Assembly (NCBI GenBank): GCA_030749275.1
Contig: JASMKJ010000539.1
Span: 1 to 5,229, forward strand
DNA from: Acidimicrobiales bacterium
Lineage (GTDB): Bacteria > Actinomycetota > Acidimicrobiia > Acidimicrobiales > Poriferisodalaceae
DNA: 5,229 bases
Reading direction: 5' to 3'
The translations under genes were made by a program, and so were the position numbers. Under the pieces are notes generated by a model. That model did not search any database. It saw nothing but the letters and a program-made list of their open reading frames with translations, and was not told the DNA's origin. Positions 1 to 5,229 of this stretch are shown here, piece after piece. Numbering within the stretch: position 1 is the first letter of the stretch; the number at the start of each line of letters is the position of its first letter.

Positions 1-412
1 CCGGCGACGGACAAGAACCAGGTTCTCCACTTATTACCTCCGGTTCGCCAAGGTGCGGTGCGTTTTGAACAACTTTAAGGAATTTGGAAGAGAATTCGCC
101 GAAGGTCAAGTGCTGACTTGACGAGTCGATCAGACAAAAAGACGCAGCATCCCAAAACAACGTTGTGCCACCGTTACCGAGAATGATTTCCCAGCCGTCC
201 GGAAGCTCGAACAAAGCAGAGAGGCCAGATCGCAATCTACCTACGTGTTTCCTTACGTTGTCTTGTCGATGGCTAGTACCTAGATATGTAGGAGCCGCCT
301 CAAAAAGCGTCTTCAGGGCATCGGAACGGACTTTGGAAGGACCGGAGCCGAAACGCCCATCTTCGGGAAGTAATTCGGGGGGAAGAGAAATTGAATTTTC
401 GGTAGCGCTCAT
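1..412 (-). CDS. serC: Phosphoserine aminotransferase SerC, N-terminal 137 codons (cut by left edge)
   Basis: SerC is a cytosolic PLP enzyme that converts 3-phosphohydroxypyruvate plus glutamate to O-phosphoserine and 2-oxoglutarate, the second step of serine synthesis. Reading leftward from the ATG at 412 gives 137 open codons with no stop, so the gene leaves the window. Visible motifs are GRFGSGPSKVR (residues 19-29), LGTSHRQ (44-50), the cofactor-phosphate loop GNGGTT (79-84) followed by W87, expected to stack on the PLP ring, and FGEFSSKF (104-111). The order and spacing match mycobacterial SerC as I remember it. The catalytic lysine lies beyond the edge and cannot be checked. The start is well fixed: an in-frame TAG lies four codons upstream (422-424) with no other start codon between. 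The Shine-Dalgarno is poor (GGCAGGCG directly before ATG), so a very short leader or leaderless mRNA is possible. It is divergent from aspC, and serA, which makes its substrate, lies just beyond aspC. Confidence 0.93.
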   Translation of the reverse strand, partial: MSATENSISLPPELLPEDGRFGSGPSKVRSDALKTLFEAAPTYLGTSHRQDNVRKHVGRLRSGLSALFELPDGWEIILGNGGTTLFWDAASFCLIDSSSQHLTFGEFSSKFLKVVQNAPHLGEPEVISGEPGSCPSP

Positions 413-431
413 CGCCTGCCACTATGTCGGT

Positions 432-451
432 GGGCCATTTGAGCTAGGCCC
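432..451. repeat. Inverted repeat GGGCC-N10-GGCCC
   Basis: Five-base perfect arms (432-436 and 447-451) are separated by ten bases inside the divergent region. With one bulged base the arms extend outward by one or two more pairs. The centre-to-centre distance of about 15 bp puts the half-sites more than one helical turn apart, so they are not obviously on one face of the helix. It may be an operator for a dimeric regulator, but short GC-rich arms can arise by chance. Confidence 0.3.
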
Positions 452-458
452 CAAGCCC

Positions 459-470
459 ATAGGAGCCTAT
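459..470. repeat. Near-perfect palindrome over the aspC ribosome-binding site
   Basis: ATAGGAGCCTAT has five-base complementary arms (ATAGG and CCTAT) around a central AG, so 10 of 12 positions are symmetric. It contains the AGGAG Shine-Dalgarno of aspC. As DNA it could be a compact operator blocking the start of the aspC-serA unit. As RNA it could form only a weak four-pair hairpin with a GAGC loop. The symmetry is seen; the function is inferred. Confidence 0.4.
461..465 (+). promoter_or_regulatory. Ribosome-binding site of aspC (AGGAG), fixes the GTG start
   Basis: AGGAG lies seven bases before the GTG at 473, the usual spacing. It supports a GTG start, from which the N-terminus ([21 protein letters not shown]) aligns with related enzymes without extra or missing residues. 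Confidence 0.72.
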
Positions 471-472
471 CT

Positions 473-1669
473 GTGACTAATCGTATTTCGTCCGCCGTGG
501 GAGAGATCGCCGAATCCGCCACTCTTGCAGTTGACTCGAAAGCTAAGGCATTGAAAGCCGAGGGACAGAATGTGATTGGTTTTGGTGCCGGAGAACCTGA
601 TTTCCCTACTCCATCACACATTGTCGATGCTGCGGTAGCTGCCTGCCAGGACAGCAAATATCACCGGTACTCGCCAGCCGGCGGGCTCCCCGAATTGAAA
701 GACGCTCTGGTGAACAAGACCCTTAGAGATTCGGGTGTGGAACTCGAACCAGCGCAATTCTTAGTCACCAATGGCGGAAAACAAGCCGTTTTCAACACGA
801 TGATGAGCCTGGTGGACCCCGGAGACGAAATTATTCTCCCCGCCCCGTATTGGACCACCTACCCCGAATCGATTCGCATGTTCGGTGGAGTTCCTGTCGA
901 GGTCCTAGCAGGAGCGGAGCAAGGATTTCGAGTAACTGTCCAGCAGCTGGAAGCTGCAAGAACCAACAAAACTAAGGCCCTCGTTTTTGTTTCGCCCTCA
1001 AACCCAACGGGCGCTGTCTACTCCCGAGATGAAATAGCGGCCATCGGCAGTTGGGCAGTCGAAAATGGTGTTTGGGTGATCACCGACGAGATCTATGAGC
1101 ACCTTGTGTACGACGAAAGAGAGCATCACTCCATGCCCGCAGTGACTCCGGAGGTTATGGATCGATGTTTGATTTTGAACGGCGTAGCCAAGACCTATGC
1201 AATGACGGGATGGCGTGTTGGCTGGATGGCGGGACCTCTTGACATCATCAAAGCCGCAACCAACATGCAGAGTCACGCGACTTCGAACGTTTGCAATGTG
1301 GCTCAAGTAGCAGCAACTGCCGCGGTCAGCGGAGGTCTTGAGGACGTTGTAGCGATGCGGGAAGCCTTCGATGAGCGGCGGGTCACCATCCATCGACTTT
1401 TGAATGAAATCGATGGGGTTAGCTGCCTTGAGCCGGAAGGAGCCTTTTATGCGTTTCCTTCTATGGAGGGGTTGCTGGGCCGTGAATTAGCGGGACGCGA
1501 AGTGCACACGACTATGGATCTGGCGACTCTGGTTTTAGAAGAGGCGAAAGTGGCGTTTGTGCCCGGCGAAGCATTTGGAGCGCCGGGCTACGCTCGGTTC
1601 TCCTTTGCCCTAGGGCTGGATGACCTTGTGGACGGAATTAGCCGCATAGGTGAGCTGGTGAATAGCTGA
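473..1669 (+). CDS. aspC: Class I PLP aminotransferase, aspartate aminotransferase subgroup Ib (possibly also prephenate)
   Basis: This cytosolic 398-residue PLP enzyme should move amino groups between aspartate/oxaloacetate and glutamate/2-oxoglutarate. Length and motifs fit the Thermus/Streptomyces subgroup: GAGEPDF (38-44), GGKQ (101-104), PYW with W127 expected to stack on PLP, SPSNPTG with N177, TDEIYEH with D205 expected to pair with the pyridine nitrogen, [16 protein letters not shown] with catalytic K240 and R248, and R375, expected to bind the substrate alpha-carboxylate. K103 matches the lysine that recognises the distal carboxylate of acidic substrates in the Thermus enzyme. T17 plus K103 match the Thr/Lys pair reported for prephenate aminotransferases, so an arogenate-forming activity is possible. 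The GTG start is supported by AGGAG seven bases upstream. The gene ends one base before serA, so the two are very likely co-transcribed and translationally coupled. No key residue appears missing. The family is secure; exact substrate range is not. Confidence 0.93.
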   Translation: MTNRISSAVGEIAESATLAVDSKAKALKAEGQNVIGFGAGEPDFPTPSHIVDAAVAACQDSKYHRYSPAGGLPELKDALVNKTLRDSGVELEPAQFLVTNGGKQAVFNTMMSLVDPGDEIILPAPYWTTYPESIRMFGGVPVEVLAGAEQGFRVTVQQLEAARTNKTKALVFVSPSNPTGAVYSRDEIAAIGSWAVENGVWVITDEIYEHLVYDEREHHSMPAVTPEVMDRCLILNGVAKTYAMTGWRVGWMAGPLDIIKAATNMQSHATSNVCNVAQVAATAAVSGGLEDVVAMREAFDERRVTIHRLLNEIDGVSCLEPEGAFYAFPSMEGLLGRELAGREVHTTMDLATLVLEEAKVAFVPGEAFGAPGYARFSFALGLDDLVDGISRIGELVNS

Positions 1670-1670
1670 A

Positions 1671-3239
1671 ATGGCCCGCGTGGTCATCACCGAAGAGTTG
1701 TCCGAAGCAGGCATCGAACTGCTGCGTTCCAAGGGTCACGATGTGACGCTTTGCCTAGGGCTGTCTCCCGATGGCTTGCTAGCGGAAATTGCGGACGCAG
1801 ATGCGCTGATCGTGCGTTCAGCCACAAAGGTCGACGCGCGGTTACTTGATGGAGCACCTCAATTGCAAGTCGTCGGTCGAGCAGGAGTTGGATTAGACAA
1901 CGTGGATACCGCCACAGCTACCGCCCGCGGGATTCTGGTGTGCAACGCGCCCGAATCGAATGTCGTATCGGCAGCAGAACATTCAGTTGGTCTCTTGCTT
2001 GCTTTGGCTCGCAACGTTGCTCAAGCGCACGGCGCCTTGGTCGAAGGTCGTTGGGAACGGGGCCTTTGGACCGGCGTTGAGCTGCTGAACAAGACCGTCG
2101 GAATTGTTGGTCTTGGAAGAGTGGGCAGACTCGTAGCTCAACGCCTGAAAGGCTTCGAGGTGCAGATCCTTGCTTTCGATCCGTTCGTGAGTTCTGAATC
2201 GGCGCGGGCTGTCAACACCGAAATGGTTGAACTTGACGATTTACTTGGCCGATCCGATTTTGTCACGGTTCACCTGCCGAAGACAGCGGAGACTATTGGC
2301 CTGTTCGATTCCGCGAGATTCGCGAAATTCAAATCAGGCGCTCGTCTGGTCAACGCAGCGAGAGGTGGCGTAGTCGTAGAAGAAGACCTACTCGACGCTT
2401 TGGAGAGTGGCCATCTAGCTGGTGCGGCCTTAGATGTGTTTGATACCGAACCAAAGTCGAATTCGCCCCTTTTCGGCCGGGAAGATGTGTTGGTGACGCC
2501 CCATTTAGGAGCAAGTACCAACGAGGCACAGGACCGCGCTGGAGTCACCATTGCGGAACAAGTTGCCCTCGCTCTCGACGGGGACTTCGTCCCGTTTGCC
2601 GTCAACATCGCTGCTGAAGAAGCATCGGATGCTTTGCGCCCATATCTAGGAATCGCTGAGCGACTCGGTGCATTCTTCAGTGGCTTAGTTCCCGATCTAC
2701 CTGACGAAATCGAAATCAAGGTCGCTGGGGAGATCGGGGGCTATGACACGAAAATTATCGCCCTGGCAGCACTTCGCGGGATCTTGAACAAGCATTCCGA
2801 CGGTCCAATCACGTTCGTTAATGGGTTTGAACACGCCGAACGGTTGGGTGTCCAGATACGCGACTTCGGTTCCCAAGACGCCGGAGCATTCCGAAATTTG
2901 ATCGAACTGCGCGCTGGTGATCGTGCCGTAGCCGGGACGCTTGTTCGCTCGGGGAACGAACCTCGGATCGTCATGATCGATGATTATTCGGTCGAAGTGC
3001 CGCTTGCGAGTCACATATTGGTGATTCGAAACGATGATCGCCCGGGAATGATGGGCATTGTCGGCACTCTCCTAGGCAAGGCTGACGTCAATATCTCATT
3101 CATGGGATTAGGCCGAGACGGGGCCGGAGGCCACGCGTTAATGGCACTGGCATCAGACCAGCCGATAGCGGAAGATGTCCTTGAAACATTGAAATCCGAG
3201 GTCGGAATTCAGTCAGCTTCGCTGATCGAACTTGGGTAG
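1671..3239 (+). CDS. serA: D-3-phosphoglycerate dehydrogenase SerA, long form with ACT domain
   Basis: SerA oxidises 3-phosphoglycerate with NAD+ to 3-phosphohydroxypyruvate, the first and normally feedback-controlled step of serine synthesis. The 522 residues are close to the roughly 528 of the mycobacterial enzyme. Domain order: split substrate domain (about 1-98 and 285-315), with RAGVGLDNVD at 70-79; NAD domain with GLGRVG (147-152) and D170 at the end of the next strand; catalytic R231, E260 and H278 in NAARGG, DTEP and TPHLGAST; an intervening domain (about 316-440); and a C-terminal ACT domain (about 447-522). ACT residues D456 and N474 align with serine-binding positions in mycobacterial SerA, while N454 replaces the mycobacterial Tyr. 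W128 aligns with a tetramer-contact Trp there. The ATG follows the aspC TGA by one base and lacks its own well-spaced Shine-Dalgarno (nearest AGGTGAG is 16 bases away), suggesting coupled translation. Serine feedback inhibition is likely but inferred. Confidence 0.97.
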   Translation: MARVVITEELSEAGIELLRSKGHDVTLCLGLSPDGLLAEIADADALIVRSATKVDARLLDGAPQLQVVGRAGVGLDNVDTATATARGILVCNAPESNVVSAAEHSVGLLLALARNVAQAHGALVEGRWERGLWTGVELLNKTVGIVGLGRVGRLVAQRLKGFEVQILAFDPFVSSESARAVNTEMVELDDLLGRSDFVTVHLPKTAETIGLFDSARFAKFKSGARLVNAARGGVVVEEDLLDALESGHLAGAALDVFDTEPKSNSPLFGREDVLVTPHLGASTNEAQDRAGVTIAEQVALALDGDFVPFAVNIAAEEASDALRPYLGIAERLGAFFSGLVPDLPDEIEIKVAGEIGGYDTKIIALAALRGILNKHSDGPITFVNGFEHAERLGVQIRDFGSQDAGAFRNLIELRAGDRAVAGTLVRSGNEPRIVMIDDYSVEVPLASHILVIRNDDRPGMMGIVGTLLGKADVNISFMGLGRDGAGGHALMALASDQPIAEDVLETLKSEVGIQSASLIELG

Positions 3240-3253
3240 GACTTATCCCGCTT

Positions 3254-3850
3254 TTATGAGCCGGTATCTGGAAGCCAAGATGCTCTGGTCGATTCGTAAC
3301 CCTCGATGGAGTCCTGACTTCGAAGGGTTATACCAATATCGTCTAGGCCTTCAAGGAAACGTTCCCTCGTTGCATCGTCCATGGGAAAGTCCTCCTCTAA
3401 GCCGATAGCTGGTACCAACACCTTCAATCGCTCGACATCAACAGTTACAGACAAACCCGGGTCAATGTGTAGAGCCTCCCTAAGCTTGGAAGCCCCCTCT
3501 TCGCTGATTTGACAAGGGATCAAACCGTTCTTTGTCGCGTTATTTCGGAAAATATCCCCGAACCTTGGCGAAATTACTGCCATAAATCCGTAATCCATTA
3601 ACGCCCAAACAGCGTGCTCTCGCGAGGAACCGGTGCCGAAATTGGAACCCGCCACCAAGATCGAAGCACCCGTGTAGTTCTCGTCATTGAGAATGAAATC
3701 TCGTTCGTCGCGCCACTCAGAAAACAGGCCTTTCCCAAATCCGGTCCGCTCAACGCGCTTTAGCCAATCGCTAGGAATGATCTGATCGGTGTCCACATCG
3801 CTTCGATCTAGAGGGACAGCGCGTCCTTCATGTACTCGAACTGCTTGCAT
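3254..3850 (-). CDS. leuD: 3-isopropylmalate dehydratase small subunit LeuD
   Basis: LeuD pairs with LeuC in the cytosolic isopropylmalate isomerase that turns 2-isopropylmalate into 3-isopropylmalate in leucine synthesis. At 198 residues it has normal bacterial length. Seen motifs are SDVDTDQIIP (17-26), the small-subunit substrate-binding segment GSNFGTGSSREHA (68-80), and SPRFGDIFRNNATKNGLIP (94-112), all typical of the swivel-domain small subunit. The ATG at 3850 is preceded at seven bases by AGGA within GAAAGGAA. It lies 12 bp downstream of the leuC stop, and the SD overlaps that stop's last base, so coupled expression that keeps the subunits balanced is expected. The 3' end faces serA across 14 bp. 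Nothing is broken or missing. Confidence 0.97.
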   Translation of the reverse strand: MQAVRVHEGRAVPLDRSDVDTDQIIPSDWLKRVERTGFGKGLFSEWRDERDFILNDENYTGASILVAGSNFGTGSSREHAVWALMDYGFMAVISPRFGDIFRNNATKNGLIPCQISEEGASKLREALHIDPGLSVTVDVERLKVLVPAIGLEEDFPMDDATRERFLEGLDDIGITLRSQDSIEGYESTRASWLPDTGS

Positions 3851-3857
3851 ACATCGT

Positions 3858-3863
3858 TCCTTT
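3858..3863 (-). promoter_or_regulatory. Ribosome-binding site of leuD, overlapping the leuC stop
   Basis: On the minus strand AAAGGA begins with the final A of the leuC TGA (3863-3865) and ends seven bases before the leuD ATG at 3850. An out-of-frame ATG at 3854 is only three bases from the AGGA core and opens just eight codons, so the SD spacing favours 3850 as the true start. The layout allows ribosomes ending leuC to restart on leuD. Confidence 0.6.
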
Positions 3864-5229
3864 CAGTCCAAATCAGCCGGAGCTACGAAGGTACCGGCGA
3901 TGGCGCTAGCTGCAGCAACTGCAGGTGAGACGAGGTGAGTCCTTCCCCCTCGACCCTGCCTGCCCTCAAAGTTTCTATTAGATGTCGATGCTGAACGTTC
4001 CCCAGGCTGCAGCTTGTCCGGGTTCATGGCCAAACACATAGAACACCCGGGCTCTCTCCAATCGAATCCAGCCTCTATGAAAATCTGATCTAATCCTTCT
4101 GCTTCTGCCTGAGCCTTTACTTCGAAAGAGCCGGGTACTACTAGGGTGCGAACGCCCTCTTTAACAGTCCGTCCGCGAGCGACCTCCGATGCCAGACGAA
4201 GGTCCTCAATGCGAGAGTTGGTGCAGGAACCGATAAAGACAGTATCTACTGTGACTTCGCTGAGTTTGGCACCCGCGGTCAAACCCATGTACTCCAAAGC
4301 GCGTTCGGCGCTGGCAGCCTCGACCGGATCGCTATAGGCATCAGGTCCGGGGATAGGTGCACTAATCGGTATGACATGTGCAGGGTTGGTGCCCCAAGTC
4401 ACGTGCGGTTCCAGCGATGCGGCGTCAATATCGACGGACTTGTCAAATATCGCTCCTTCGTCTGTCGCTAACTCGTCCCAGTCGGCCACAGCATCGTCCC
4501 AGTCACCTCGCTGTGGAGCATGGGAACGACCCTTCAAATAAGTAAAAGTCACTTCATCGGGGGCAATGAGACCCGCTTTGGCCCCCGCTTCGATGGACAT
4601 GTTGCACACGGTCATGCGCCCCTCCATCGAGAGTGCCTCTATTGCAGATCCGCGATATTCGATGATGTGACCGATGCCGCCACCAGTGCCTATTCGACCG
4701 ATGATGGCCAACACGATGTCCTTCGCGGTGACCCCAGAAGGAGCGGCTCCGTGCACATTTATTGCCATTGTTCCAGGCCGCGTCTGAGGGAGTGTTTGAC
4801 TCGCCAATACGTGCTCAACTTCCGACGTGCCAATGCCGAAAGCTAAAGCGCCAAAAGCTCCATGAGTCGATGTGTGACTATCTCCACAGACCACAGTCAT
4901 ACCCGGCAGTGTGAGTCCTTTCTCAGGACCTATGACGTGAACGATGCCCTGCCCGGGATCGCCCATCGGGTACAACCTGATACCAAACTCTTCGCAGTTT
5001 GATCTCAGAACTTCGACCTGTTTCCTGCTGATTTCGTCAGCAATCGGAAGATGGATGTCCTCGGTGGGAACATTGTGATCTTCAGTAGCAACAGTTAGAT
5101 CCGGCCGTCGAACTGTGCGACCGTTCATCCGTAGACCATCAAAAGCCTGCGGAGAAGTGACCTCATGAATCAGATGGAGGTCTATGTACAGCAGGTCAGG
5201 TAAGCCATCACCAGTCCTGACTATGTGAC
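3863..5229 (-). CDS. leuC: 3-isopropylmalate dehydratase large subunit LeuC (5' end cut by right edge)
   Basis: LeuC is the [4Fe-4S] aconitase-family subunit of isopropylmalate isomerase, working with LeuD. At least 454 codons are visible, ending in the PADLD tail that resembles the mycobacterial PADLN. The first in-frame ATG in the window (5128) is not the start: 33 further open codons upstream encode [20 protein letters not shown] and following FDGLR, conserved LeuC N-terminus. About 10-20 residues, the start codon and the ribosome-binding site lie outside. Motifs include [44 protein letters not shown], and the cluster-binding cysteines in GSCTNSR (codon 4223-4225) and GCSMC (codons 4043-4045 and 4034-4036). 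NRNFEGRQG near the C-terminus is also typical. It leads the leuCD operon; the promoter and any regulator lie to the right of the window. Confidence 0.97.
   Translation of the reverse strand, partial: HIVRTGDGLPDLLYIDLHLIHEVTSPQAFDGLRMNGRTVRRPDLTVATEDHNVPTEDIHLPIADEISRKQVEVLRSNCEEFGIRLYPMGDPGQGIVHVIGPEKGLTLPGMTVVCGDSHTSTHGAFGALAFGIGTSEVEHVLASQTLPQTRPGTMAINVHGAAPSGVTAKDIVLAIIGRIGTGGGIGHIIEYRGSAIEALSMEGRMTVCNMSIEAGAKAGLIAPDEVTFTYLKGRSHAPQRGDWDDAVADWDELATDEGAIFDKSVDIDAASLEPHVTWGTNPAHVIPISAPIPGPDAYSDPVEAASAERALEYMGLTAGAKLSEVTVDTVFIGSCTNSRIEDLRLASEVARGRTVKEGVRTLVVPGSFEVKAQAEAEGLDQIFIEAGFDWREPGCSMCLAMNPDKLQPGERSASTSNRNFEGRQGRGGRTHLVSPAVAAASAIAGTFVAPADLD

Larger units (their letters stand above)
413..472. 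promoter_or_regulatory. Divergent serC / aspC-serA intergenic region
   Basis: These 60 bp separate the start codons of serC (leftward) and aspC (rightward), so unless transcription enters from elsewhere both promoters should lie here or overlap the gene starts. Seen directly: two inverted repeats (432-451 and 459-470), a good Shine-Dalgarno for aspC, and on the minus strand CATAGT (421-426), which differs by one base from the consensus -10 TATAAT-like pattern TANNNT only at its first position and sits 8 bases before the serC ATG. No convincing -35 hexamer was found for either direction. Shared control of serC and aspC-serA is an inference from the layout. Confidence 0.5.

Noticed and set aside
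165..476. Plus-strand open frame of 103 codons at the left end
   Set aside because: It is antisense to the clear SerC frame, its translation is rich in Pro/Ser/Arg with no recognisable motif, and it overruns the aspC ribosome-binding site.
998..1393. Minus-strand open frame of 131 codons inside aspC
   Set aside because: It lies opposite conserved aminotransferase motifs including the catalytic lysine region. The translation shows no domain and there is no ribosome-binding signal I trust.
1604..1766. Repeated CCTAGGGCTG near 1610 and 1753
   Set aside because: Both copies encode an LGL tripeptide in two different genes. A 10-base match at this distance with a codon-level explanation is likely chance.
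2270..3014. Minus-strand open frames (149, 105 and 77 codons) inside serA
   Set aside because: They are shadows of the serA coding frame. They overlap one another in different frames and have low-complexity Ser/Ala/Arg content.
3234..3256. Hairpin plus CTTTTA after serA as a terminator
   Set aside because: The stem is about five to six pairs with a bulge and a three-base loop, includes the serA stop codon, and is followed by only four T. Too weak to list as a feature.
3827..3854. Eight-codon reading frame from ATG 3854 overlapping the leuD start
   Set aside because: The start is too close to the AGGA core and the frame ends at once. A leader peptide controlling leuD alone would be odd in a coupled leuCD operon, and it lacks leucine codons.
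4520..4846. Plus-strand open frame of 108 codons inside leuC
   Set aside because: It is antisense to the conserved LeuC core, has a Cys/His/Arg-rich translation without family resemblance, and has no supporting start signal.

Overview
This window is a compact amino-acid biosynthesis locus with no sign of a mobile element, CRISPR array, RNA gene or unfamiliar protein. I looked for an undescribed system and did not find one. The points worth a second look are small: a gene start visible only when the left edge is read on the minus strand, a structured divergent promoter region, and an aminotransferase that may also act on prephenate.

The proteins point to an actinobacterium. The SerC fragment has the GRFGSGPSKVR / LGTSHRQ form that I recall from mycobacterial SerC. 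SerA is the long type with an intervening domain plus an ACT domain. LeuC and LeuD resemble mycobacterial LeuC and LeuD over their whole lengths. Base composition looks moderate by eye (a little over half G+C, with many A/T-ending codons), which does not fit Streptomyces or Mycobacterium. A lower-GC actinobacterial lineage, such as an uncultured Acidimicrobiia-like organism, is a guess and not something the sequence proves.

Layout from left to right: the 5' part of serC (phosphoserine aminotransferase) runs leftward off the edge from an ATG at 412. A 60-bp divergent intergenic region (413-472) carries two inverted repeats. The class I aminotransferase gene aspC (473-1669) and serA (1671-3239) follow on the plus strand, one base apart. 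Converging on serA across 14 bp are leuD (3254-3850) and leuC (3863 to the right edge), an operon on the minus strand read leuC then leuD. leuC is cut at its 5' end by the window; its N-terminal coding region continues upstream of the first in-window ATG.

Functionally, SerA oxidises 3-phosphoglycerate to 3-phosphohydroxypyruvate, and SerC transaminates that with glutamate to phosphoserine, so the first two serine steps flank the divergent promoter. The aminotransferase between them links glutamate/2-oxoglutarate with aspartate/oxaloacetate, and perhaps prephenate with arogenate. LeuC and LeuD form isopropylmalate isomerase, the second dedicated step of leucine synthesis. Closeness of serA to leu genes is also known in mycobacteria, so the grouping is conserved in theme, though this arrangement may be lineage-specific.
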